From positions 4,712,001-4,776,000 of the forward strand of contig CM106585.1 in the NCBI GenBank assembly GCA_048013815.1: DNA of 64,000 bases, written 5' to 3'. The notes beneath the pieces are model-generated. The model worked only from the letters and a program-made list of their open reading frames with translations. It was not told the DNA's origin and did no database searches. A program made the translations under genes and the position numbers. The DNA comes from Setoptus koraiensis (lineage: Eukaryota; Arthropoda). Below are positions 25,981 through 35,096 of the stretch, piece after piece; the stretch's first letter is position 1, and every line of letters begins with the position of its first letter.

Positions 25981-26544
25981 AGTTCACTCTCCCGAAGAGA
26001 GCCTATTGATCTTGAGGAGTTTGTTTGCTGGCTCACTTTCTGGTTACAAGACAGCATTTCCAATAGATGTACAAATTGAGTGTCATTGAATACTATTTTG
26101 ATTTGGTGGCATTTACACAGTTTTATTCAATACCGGAAATGTGAAGTTATTTGGGGCCAAATTAGCAGATGATTTTAGTTCTAGTTTTCGGACAAAACTT
26201 GGTAGTTGATTAATCGAAACTACGATTGTTATGATCAATAAATTTATACGAATCACACTCATGAAGTTCATTTTAAGCAATTTCGACGGGCCAATTGAAC
26301 AGATCTCATCAACGAGCCGCCTCAGCAGTAAAATCTCATTTCTTTTAATGAGTTCATTCGAACCATCAAGCACGTGGTTGCCTGCCATTCTGAGACTGGC
26401 GAAACCTATAGGTCGATGATTGTTGTGTCGATCATAATTTTTGTCACCAGAGCAGTTTGACCGGTTGGTCATGATGTCAAAAGCCGAAGTTGTTTGTTTA
26501 TGGGAACGTTCTCTCTTTGACTCTTCTCTAATCGCTCGATGATG
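25981..26544 (-). pseudogene. Copied 3' part of the receptor gene at 31.2-32.8 kb
   Basis: This block is nearly identical to 31060-31623 (constant offset 5079), with only scattered substitutions. It carries the last about 135 codons of the 537-aa receptor plus 3' flank but no upstream exon or start. At 26544 identity stops abruptly and NAA35-like sequence begins. It is therefore a recent partial duplication, not a gene. Confidence 0.85.
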
Positions 26545-26875
26545 AATAGAATATCGGTTATCTTGAGCATGGAATAAGAGAATACTCTTAGGTATTTATC
26601 CTCTACTCTGTCTGGCTCGTGCAAGTAGAGATTTGTCAAAACTGTTTGAGCAAGCGAGTGTCCCTCTAGCCATGTCACCAGACAAGCGTATGTATCATCG
26701 ATAATACCTATAAGCTCATTATCCTCTAAATTATTAATTTTCACTAAGCCACATCTAACTGATTGCTCCAGATTCAAAATCTTTCTCTCTATCTTATTAG
26801 ATATCATACCAGTGTCCATTTTCGAGTCCATCAATTCTATAGCCGCCATGGCCGAGAATGGTCGAGAAATTCGAT
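26545..26875 (-). pseudogene. NAA35 (Mak10) exon fragment
   Basis: The minus strand encodes about 110 residues strongly like the NatC auxiliary subunit NAA35: SAMAAIELMDSKMDTGMI matches the hallmark AMSAIEMMDPKMDAGMI, and CLVTWLEGHSLAQTVLTNLY is the next conserved block. NAA35 helps NatC acetylate protein N-termini at the ribosome. Only this piece is present: it is preceded by repeat DNA with a possible splice acceptor (CATCAATCAG) and ends at a breakpoint into the copied receptor tail, which is read out of frame to a stop at 26469. No other NAA35 exon is nearby. The frame itself is intact, so loss is recent or this is one exon of a displaced gene. Confidence 0.75.
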
Positions 26876-27290
26876 CTGATTGATGAGGAAGGCGCAACAA
26901 TTTAATGAAAAGCTTAATCTACGGATTGTTACAAATAATAATAATGTATTTTCAAGATTAAAAAAACTTTCGTTCGCCATGTTGTTGTTGTTGCGCCTTG
27001 TGCTAAACAGTGAATGTACAACCAGTGATCGACGAAAACCCGCGCTTATAGTTTCATGATCTGCCACTAGATAGCACCACTTGTCCATAAACTTTACTAA
27101 AGGGCGCGTTTTCGTCGATCACTGGTTGTACATTCACTGTTTAGCACTAGGCGCAACAACAACACAACATGGCCAACGAATGTTTTTTTAATCTTGAAAA
27201 TACATTATTATTATCAGTAACAATCCGTAAATTTAGCAGTTTCGTAAATTGTTGCGCCTTCCTCATCAATCTGATCAGATCTCTAGATCT
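26868..27290. repeat. Long imperfect palindrome (element C, copy 1)
   Basis: Arms of about 200 bp face each other around a short centre (about 27075-27093): the left arm ending GATCGACGAAAACCCGCGC is mirrored by GCGCGTTTTCGTCGATC. Both arms include CAACAACAAC/GTTGTTGTTG runs and a GATCTGATTGATGAGG-like outer end. It is foldback-type repeat DNA with no transposase frame visible. Confidence 0.8.
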
Positions 27291-27707
27291 GATTCGGGAG
27301 AACTGGATCTTCTCCTCGATCCAATTTTTGGCCAATAATGATTTTTGGTGTCTTTTAGGTATTTCTAGTGCCGTGGAGTCTGTAATTAGAAGAAGGATAC
27401 AAACTAGGCTCGAAAACCGGCCATGGCCGAGAATGGTCGAGAAATTCGATCTGATTGATGAGGGCGACGCAACAACTTATTAAACTGATAGATCTACGGA
27501 TTATTACAAAAACTAATAATGTACGTTCATTAAATAAACATTCGCTCGCCATGTTGTTGTTGTTGTTGCGCCTTGTGCTAAACAGTGAATGTACAACCAG
27601 TGATCGACGAAAACCCGCGCATATAGTTTCATGATCTGCCACTAGATAGCACCACTTGTCCATAAACTTTACTAAAGGGCGGGTTTTCGTCGATCACTGG
27701 TTGTACA

Positions 27708-29031
27708 GTGTGCGCTTTTCGGGTGTTCTCCGAAAAGACGACACACTCCGATTTCCTTCAAACTTCACATATGGGCTCCGAAGGGGCCCCAAAGAACAAA
27801 TAAAGTGGTCCGGAAGTGCGGAAATTTCTACTTCCGGAGTTATAGAAAAATGCATTTTTCGGGCCTCAGAGGGGCCTCAGACCTAAAATTTCTGTATGAT
27901 TGTCTAGATCCACATGCTATCTATGTGATAGCGTTTAGATAAATCTTCTACATCAACTCGTTCGCGAGATATTCTACAATAAGTGCAAGTCATGCTTCCG
28001 GTTTTGAAACTGATGTTATTCGGCTGTACTACCAACTAGTTACGGTCTCTAAAGCAAGTTCACACCCTATATAGAAGAAACACGGGCCCCGCCCATTCGA
28101 CTCCCAGTCCTCGGGAAGAATCTTTTTTAGTTTGGTGGCCGTCAGTCGTCCCGCCGGAGGCCGCAGGCCGTAGGCGTGGACGACTGGAGGCCGAACCCCT
28201 TCTCCGGCCCAGGCCCAAGATGCATGGCAGAAGGAAGGGCTATTGTACTGCCTTAAACCCTGGCCCTGAACCATTATTAGTAGGAGTCCTGCCCGAGGAT
28301 AGGACTTCAGGCCCAGCCTGGGGTGTTACATGCGGAGTATATCCCACAGTTTTGGGGTATATCCTTAAATTGATTATGCGCGGTTTCAATTCGTGCCGTG
28401 CGCATTGGTCACGCCTCTTCAGTTTGATCACTTTTATTTTCTTGCTTTAGCTTCTAGGTACAATCTACCACCGATGCGAAGACCTTAGTACCCTACCCGA
28501 TGTCCGTGCGGGTGAGTACGGCCGACTGTACTGTCAATATGCCCTCAAATACCCTAAAATACCCAGTATGCGGTATCTCGGGTATCTCGGGTACGGGAAA
28601 TTTCCGCACTTCCGGAATACCCATTCCGGTATCAAGGCACCATACCCTACCCATAAATACCCGAAATACTCAAATTGGGGTGTGTCGTCTTTTCGGAGAA
28701 GCCCCCGCTTTTCCCAATGACCCTGGCCGAAGTTAATTTTTATTCCGCCAGAGGCGCGCAGAGCGTGTTTGGATGCACACACAAGCCTAGAGTGTTACGT
28801 TAAATATTCATTTATTCTGATTTAACAGAGCATTCATTTTAGCAGGTGAGGTTACGTGTTTTTCATCGCGAGGTGGCGCGTCAGCAGTTCATATTACTGT
28901 GCGCGATCCTGCAGATAAGCACTATGCAAGTTTAACTGCTACTCGCTTACACTGCATATTAAAAATCCAAGAGCGCCGCCCTGGCGGAATAAAAATCAAC
29001 TTCGGCTAGGGTCATTGGGAAAAGCGCACAC
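27708..29031. mobile_element. TIR element B (nested in palindrome C)
   Basis: Inverted ends GTGTGCGCTTTTCCCAATGA... continue for about 50 bp through GGCCGAAGTT and TTTTTATTCCGCCAG. The element is flanked by TGTACA on both sides (27702-27707 and 29032-29037). Because TGTACA is its own reverse complement it could be target duplication or part of the inverted repeat. Without the A insertion, B is about 330 bp and non-coding. Confidence 0.8.
27721..28705. mobile_element. TIR element A (nested in B), 8-bp target duplication
   Basis: Ends begin GGGTGTTCTCCGAAAAGACG on the left and GGGGCTTCTCCGAAAAGACG in inverted form on the right. CGCTTTTC is duplicated at 27713-27720 and 28706-28713. About 985 bp, no transposase. 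It shares a module of about 165 bp (28084-28247, with GGCCGTCAGTCGTCCCGCCG) and TACCC-rich sequence with the element in the RagC pseudogene, so both belong to one non-autonomous family. The GG-start and 8-bp duplication would suit Merlin, hAT or Mutator relatives; not assigned. Confidence 0.85.
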
Positions 29032-29348
29032 TGTACATTCACTGTTTAGCACAAGGCGCAACAACAACAACAACATGGCGAGCGAATGTTTATTTAATGA
29101 ACGTACATTATCAGTTTTTGTAATAATCCGTAGATCTATCAGTTTAATAAGTTGTTGCGCCGCCCTCATCAATCAGATCGGATCTCTCGGTCTGACTTGG
29201 GACAACCCGATCTCCTCCTCGATTCAATTTTTGGCCAATAATGATTTTTGGTGTTTTACGGGTATTTTTGGTACCGTGGAGTGTTTAATTAGAAATCGGA
29301 TACGAACTAGGCTCGAAAGCCTGGCTAAGGACCATATAGTATGACCTA

Positions 29349-29563
29349 TTAGGTTGTAAAATAAGTAACTAGATTGAGCAACTTGCGTTCAAGTCCATTC
29401 AAGTCCATTTTGATAAAAAATTGAACCAGAAAAGAACAAATAAAGAAAACAAAGCGAAATTAACACAGCAAAGCAAAGGAAGCGATTGCATCGTTGGGGC
29501 GAAATTTCGAAGAATTCGCGCAATCGCAAGTTGCCCAATCTAATTACTTATTTTACAACCTAA
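29349..29563. mobile_element. Mariner-like MITE, about 215 bp
   Basis: Ends TTAGGTTGTAAAATAAGTAA-like on both sides in inverted orientation (arms of about 40 bp), flanked by TA dinucleotides. TTAGGTTG... followed by ATAAGTAA is typical of mariner termini. Too short to code for a transposase. Confidence 0.85.
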
Positions 29564-29567
29564 TACT

Positions 29568-31060
29568 TTGTTCACAACTCCTTCTCGGAAGGCTTCGCAT
29601 ATGAACACGAGGGCGATGACGACGACGAACCATTCAATGAAACTAGAACTGACGACCAGGACCGTAATAATATCACCTCGTCCGATGGTAAGCCACGCAT
29701 TTTGATAATGGGACTCAGAAGAAGTCGTTAATCATCCATCCAGAAAGCTGTCTTCCACAAAATGTCACCTAATGAGACGCTATTTTCAGAAAGCACAAAC
29801 AAAATAGTGAAAGACGACATATCGGATTCCTCCTTTGTTTCGTTTGTCATCTGGGATTTGGGTGTTCTTGCGAAGTGGGCGTAGACCAGATCGCGACCAA
29901 ACTCACGGTGTGAGTACCTTAGAGGTCCCTGATGAGAAATATTTTGGACCGGAAGTGTAGAAACTTCCGGTTCCGGTTTTAGCTTCATCTTTGAGATACA
30001 GCCTTGAAACTCGGTATGTTGGTATATCAGACTACTACAACCTCGATGACATCATTTTCAAATCTCTACAACTTCCGGTTCTCGAGATATTCAGGAAATT
30101 TGCATGTATGGGCGAATCTAGGCCGGTCTGGGTCTGTTCAAAGTAAAAATCTTAAACCCAGAGCACAGGGTGACACGCATTCATGAACAAAACCCGGCCC
30201 GATCACGGGCCCCGCCCACTCGACTCCCAGTCCTCGGGAAGAATCTTTTTTAGTTAGGTGGCCGTCAGTCGTCCCGCCGGAGGCCGCAGGCCGTAGGCGT
30301 GGACGACTGGAGGCCGAACCCCTCCTCCGGCCCGGGCCCAAGCTGCATGGCAGACGGAAGGGCTGTTGTATATTATACACAAGTGAGCATGGGTACCCCT
30401 TGTACCTCGTGCTACCCGCAACGGTCATGCCGCACTCATGCGGTTGTGATTATTACCCTCGCGTAGCCTATTACATACTCGGGTACCTGAAATACCCGGG
30501 TAAACCCTCGTATCGCACCTCGGGTTCATTTTCACACTTCCGGTATAGTATTTCTGAGCTCAGAATACTCGACTGTACCTTGCTGTAACAAAAATACCTT
30601 AAAAAAAGCAGTGGGAACCGCTAGCGGTCGTCGGGTATCTCAAAACGCCCACTGTGCGGTACCTCGGGTAACTCGGAAACCGTAAGTTTCTACATATTAT
30701 AAATACCCATTCTGGTATCAGGGTACTATACCCTACCCAAAAATACCCAAAATACCCAGATCGGATCTACGCCCACTTCGCAAGTATAACCTGGGATTTT
30801 CCTGGTCAAATAGATTTCTGTGATCCAACCTTTGATTCAAAGCACATTTTCGGCAAATGCGATGCATTGGTGTTCGTTATAGATGCACAAGACGATTGCG
30901 AAGCCATGAACAAACTACATATGACTGTGGTTCATGATCATAAAATTAACCCAGATATAACCTTCGAGGTATTTATTCATAAAGTAGACGCACTATCAGA
31001 CGATAGCAAGATTGAAGCTCAGAGAAATATTAATCACCGTGCAAGCGACAATTTAAGTTC
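29568..31060 (+). pseudogene. RagC/D GTPase pseudogene, P-loop destroyed, split by a MITE
   Basis: Translating 29620-29858 gives KPRILIMGLRRS then R-stop-SS, followed by [16 protein letters not shown] and [10 protein letters not shown]; 30790-31045 gives [24 protein letters not shown] and [19 protein letters not shown]. These are RagC/D landmarks; Rag GTPases recruit TORC1 to the lysosome in response to amino acids. The P-loop GKSS has become R-stop-SS (G and K codons mutated, K to TAA), so no functional GTPase can be made. A 932-bp element splits the G-domain inside the conserved Trp-Asp. Homology stops near 31060, where the duplicated receptor 3' block begins; the C-terminal roadblock part is missing. 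Confidence 0.85.
29860..30791. mobile_element. TIR element inserted in the RagC pseudogene, 8-bp TSD
   Basis: Inverted ends share CTTGCGAAGTGGGCGTAGA after a GG-start. TGGGATTT is duplicated on both sides (29852-29859, 30792-30799), and removing one copy restores the RagC reading across the junction. The interior shares the 165-bp GGCCGTCAGTCG module (30203-30370) and TACCC-rich tracts with element A. 932 bp, non-coding. Confidence 0.85.
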
Positions 31061-31191
31061 GTTCACTCTTCCGAAGAGAGCCTATTGATCTTGAGGAGTT
31101 TGTTTGCTGGCTCACTTTCTGGTTACAAGACAGCATTTCCAATAGATGTACAAACTGAGTGTCATTCAATACTATTTTGATTTGGTGGCAT

Positions 31192-32805
31192 TTACACAGT
31201 TTTATTCAATACCGGAAATGTGAAGTTATTTGGGGCCAAATTAGCAGATGATTTTAGTTCTAGTTTTCGGACAAAACTTGGTAGTTGATTAATCGAAACT
31301 ACGATTGTTATGATCAATAAATTTATACGAATCACACTCATGAAGTTCATTTTAAGCAATTTCGACGGGCCAATTGAACAGATCTCATCAACGAGCCGCC
31401 TCAGCAGTAAAATCTCATTTCTTTTAATGAGTTCATTCGAACCATCAAGCACGTGGTTGCCTGCCATTCTGAGACTGGCGAAACCTATAGGTCGATGATT
31501 GTTGTGTCGATCATAATTTTTGTCACCAGAGCAGTTTGACCGGTTGGTCATGATGTCAAAAGCCGAAGTTGTTTGTTTATGGGAACGTTCTCTCTTTGAC
31601 TCTTCTCTAATCGCTCGATGATGTGTATTCTTCATGTCAGTATCTACATGTGAATATTGCCTAACTGTTTCTTTTTCACTGCATCCAGAATTAACCATTG
31701 GACGCTTACTGTTTTGCACGAAGCTAGTTACTTTTTCATCTAGTCTCTCGGGCCATCCATCTCGCATATCCAAGTAATGATTGTTTTCCATTAGATTCAG
31801 TAACAAACGAGATTTCAAGTAAATTCTATTGTATCCATCGATTGTCATCAACATGCGAGCTGTTAAAGCTGAATGGTTTACCAGCAGGCTCATGATAGCA
31901 ATTTTTTTGCCCCTTTCTATTGATTCTAGGACGGAAAAAACTCGTCTCAATATTATTGATGCGGCATGAATGTTACCCACGATGTATGCTAGGCTGATTT
32001 GCTGTCTAACTAGTAGTAATGCATCGCGAATCTGTGTAAGTGTATCGAGAATAACTGATGGTGCTAAATCATTTCTTTTGGCTATCAATAGATCTATTCT
32101 ATCTGACATGGACAATGTTATTCGATATGTTATATAATATATGCCAACATGAGTACAGACCAATAAATGTTGATCTGCTGAATACAACAAAAACATGAGA
32201 AAAGGTTTCTTTTCTACAATACAATTCAAATAAAATCTCGAGGACATCAAACTGCACCATATATAAACAAAATAACCATAATCTCGAATTAATTTCAGCA
32301 GAGTACTAAAAAATCTCATCCTGCCTATATTTGGGGTGCCTGTTTTCTGTTCCTTGAGGGATGATAAATCGCAATCCCTCTTGTTTAGTATTAGATCAAA
32401 ATAATGATAATTCAAAATGCCTGGCACAAATGTTACAATATGTAGCAAAAAGACGAAAATGTTTGGCAGGAAAACCACAAAAAAATGGCGAGTTTTATCA
32501 AGTCCGTGTAGATTCTTGAATGAGCTCAACCAATACCTGTTCGGGACCCTCATATCGTTTGCGTAGGTCAGGCAATAAAGGGTATATCCACTAGTTAATA
32601 AGCGTTGAACAATGTTGATTGGTAGCGAAGTGGTCAATTCAAGCGAGCCTGCCAATCTGAGCATGAGCTCAATCCAATAGATACGCTTCTTTAATGTTCC
32701 ACACTTCTCTTTTTTCGCGTTACCTCTATAATCATCGGAGCTAGAGACTTTTTCATTCTGTGAATATTCATAATTTCGAGTTTGCTCATCCGCAAGATCA
32801 ACCAT
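31192..32805 (-). CDS. Multi-pass membrane protein, probable gustatory-type chemoreceptor, 537 aa
   Basis: Single-exon frame. Hydrophobic, membrane-like segments are visible at about 107-133 (HFFVVFLPNIFVFLLHIVTF), 176-192, 202-229 and near the C-terminus (INLLIITIVVSINQL), with weaker ones around 62-82 and 290-345. Length, scattered helices, a long intracellular-looking loop before the last segment and lack of a signal peptide suit an arthropod gustatory-receptor-like protein, but the classical C-terminal TYhhhhhQF motif is not evident. Its last about 135 codons were recently copied to 25981-26544, and related C-terminal pieces lie at 33627-33870, so it belongs to a local family. The assignment is structural, not by a strong motif. 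Confidence 0.5.
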   Translation of the reverse strand: MVDLADEQTRNYEYSQNEKVSSSDDYRGNAKKEKCGTLKKRIYWIELMLRLAGSLELTTSLPINIVQRLLTSGYTLYCLTYANDMRVPNRYWLSSFKNLHGLDKTRHFFVVFLPNIFVFLLHIVTFVPGILNYHYFDLILNKRDCDLSSLKEQKTGTPNIGRMRFFSTLLKLIRDYGYFVYIWCSLMSSRFYLNCIVEKKPFLMFLLYSADQHLLVCTHVGIYYITYRITLSMSDRIDLLIAKRNDLAPSVILDTLTQIRDALLLVRQQISLAYIVGNIHAASIILRRVFSVLESIERGKKIAIMSLLVNHSALTARMLMTIDGYNRIYLKSRLLLNLMENNHYLDMRDGWPERLDEKVTSFVQNSKRPMVNSGCSEKETVRQYSHVDTDMKNTHHRAIREESKRERSHKQTTSAFDIMTNRSNCSGDKNYDRHNNHRPIGFASLRMAGNHVLDGSNELIKRNEILLLRRLVDEICSIGPSKLLKMNFMSVIRINLLIITIVVSINQLPSFVRKLELKSSANLAPNNFTFPVLNKTV

Positions 32806-32809
32806 CTTA

Positions 32810-33620
32810 TGTCTGTTATTTTATCTCAAATGGAGTCCGATCGTAATTTGAAAATTATTATACCGCAACAGGATGATCCGAACTTACTTGCGTTCTGTTT
32901 GACACAGCATTGATAGCATGATGTAATTCAACTCCAGCTGCGCGACTAGCAAGCTTTCTCAGCTATAAATCACTATTGAGGTACTAGAAGGTAAAATATG
33001 AGAGCAGTAAGAGTTTAAATTGATTTCCGTGTTCGCTAGACAATCGGTTTCGCACGATAATTTGTAACGTTTAATAAAGAACTCTGATTCTTAGCAGATA
33101 CCAAGGGCAAAAAATTCTTTTCGGCAGTGTAAGCGAGCTCTTGGAACTCTTTGTCGGACTATAGCAACAATAATGGGAATATTGGTAACTATGCGATCTG
33201 TTATTCTGCTGTCGTGACGTTTTCATGCTCCATTTCGGTTTCAGCTCCGACTCGAAGCAATTCGCACGAGCTAGCGACTATCAGGAACTAGACTTGAGAA
33301 GGCGCGCTGCAATACTTACTGATTAGTGAACCTACTTGCCTGTAAAATTCCCCTCCGTCCGAAATTTCTTAGAACCCTCGAAATGGCTCTAATTGCGAAC
33401 CTTTACACTGTACTTAACCAGTGCTCGTGTATTAGCATGTATATTAATATCATGTCCATCGATGATTCAATACAAAGTTTGAACGATCTGTTACCCTGAA
33501 TATCAAGCTGAGTTCGAGTAAACAAGTGAGCCTTTCTTTTTGCAACCACAGTCATAGTTGGAGACTAGACTGATTACAACGAGCTGGACTGAGAATTAAT
33601 CAATTAGACTAATCATTCAA
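32810..33620. other. Intergenic, no gene seen
   Basis: Upstream region of the 537-aa gene; no conserved frame or repeat recognised. Confidence 0.5.
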
Positions 33621-33626
33621 TTGTGA

Positions 33627-34212
33627 TTAGCATTTATTGTAGAGCACCAACTTGGTGATTAAATAAGACTTTAAGTGGGCCCGATCTGGCGATGATAGTT
33701 TGCCGTACAATTTTCCGACATAGCCGGATTTTCGAATAGATGCAGTAACAATCGTTAGTGTTACTAAATCAAGTCGAATAAAATGCTTGATATTCTTACT
33801 ATACCTACCTGACGGCCGAATCGAACAAATCTCATCAATAAGCCGCCTCAACAGTGAGGCGCCTCGGTCGTTCTCGCCAAGTCTTTGATTTTTTTGGCCG
33901 TCGTGATGTTCGGTAGATAATAGTTGCCGTTATTTTCATTTTGATGCTTTTTGGTGCCGAAATGGTCCAAGCGAAAAGACAAATGGTTGTTGATCAGTTT
34001 GTTCCCTAGAACTCCAGGAGATAGAGCATAGCGCTCACCACAGTCAAGAGAAATCGGGGATATCCAGCAACAAAAAATTGACAGTTCGTGATAGACAACT
34101 CGAACTCCAAAGACCATAAGCGAACCAATTGCAGTTGCGTGATTACTATCTGACAACTATACGAAGCGGAATGTAAAAAACTGGGAAACATTTCAAAGGA
34201 TTTTGTAGTCAC
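33627..34212 (-). pseudogene. Receptor-family C-terminal fragments
   Basis: 33627-33870 encodes a tail starting LRRLIDEICSIRPS that closely parallels LRRLVDEICSIGPS in the 537-aa receptor, followed by a hydrophobic segment. Just upstream on the same strand, 34006-34212 encodes FFVAGYPRFLLTVVSAMLYL, which resembles the last membrane helix of gustatory receptors. The pieces are in different frames with stops between. They may be remnants or exons of a second receptor. Confidence 0.45.
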
Positions 34213-34214
34213 CT

Positions 34215-35090
34215 CACCAAAATTCCATAATTAACTAACGGATCAACTGATCATGGAAGGAATGCAATAGATTAAATCTGACACAATAAACCATATCTCG
34301 CACGTTCGAAGCTTCAATTTATCCTTTCATTTGTGTCGATTTTTCTTTCATTTCATTGTTTGCTGTTGGATGCATATGATCTATGAATTTGACTAGAAAA
34401 CATTATGAAATGTTCGAGTTTTGATTCCTCACAAGTGGTGGTGTTCAGATATTTGTTCAATGTAGAAAATATCCGCGATTTTAAATCGCCTAACTCTATC
34501 CACCTTGCGTTTCGATGAGACTCCTTTAACTATCTCATAATTTCCGTAAACTTTCTGTTCTTTCAGAAGATGGTAACAGAAATCCACGGCTTCAATTCTT
34601 CTCTGCTGGCCTAACAATGTAATCATGACGTAGCCTGTCTAATTGAGTTGTAACCCTAAAAGTTGTTTCAAGGTAGTTCGTTGTGGTTGATTGATGGTAC
34701 TCTCCACCACAACGAAGTTTAGAAATTCTTGTCATTTGCATGAAAACGCTGAAAAACGCTTATTAGGATTTGAATTTACGCAAATGAAAAATAAGCGCTC
34801 TCTTGCCCACTTGTGAGATACATGCACGTACTTAATTCATTGGGAGCACCAATGTTCATTTAACAGCAGCAGCATCACCATTGTTCTCTGTCATCAGTGT
34901 GCATTCATTTTTAAGTCGTGATGATTATTTATTCATAATGTCAACAAAACAAATATCATTATTATCATCATTCATGGTAAATTATTAATTATTCCCTTGT
35001 TATCTAATCGTTTAATACAACCCACCGGACAACACTGTACAACATCGATATTGTTTTTACTGATACCATTTTCGCTTATTTTTTCTGGGG
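34215..35090. other. Intergenic, upstream of the BTB-MAD1 gene
   Basis: A 65-codon minus-strand frame at 34429-34626 has no recognisable domain. The region just before 35097 is AT-rich with no clear TATA box. Nothing else supported. Confidence 0.4.
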
Positions 35091-35096
35091 AAAAAC

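Larger units (their letters stand above)
27451..29200. repeat. Second copy of palindrome C, split by insertions
   Basis: The left arm (27451-27707) and right arm (about 29032-29200) match copy 1. The palindrome is interrupted by element B, which is itself interrupted by element A. The 150 bp or so flanking each C copy (27290-27420 and 29190-29325) are also similar, so C was duplicated together with flanking DNA, including about 30 bp shared with the NAA35 fragment edge (27419-27450). Confidence 0.75.

Noticed and set aside
27169-29344. Repeated MANECFFNLENT- and MASECLFNERT-type frames
   Set aside because: They lie in the arms of palindrome C and recur on both strands; repeat DNA rather than genes.
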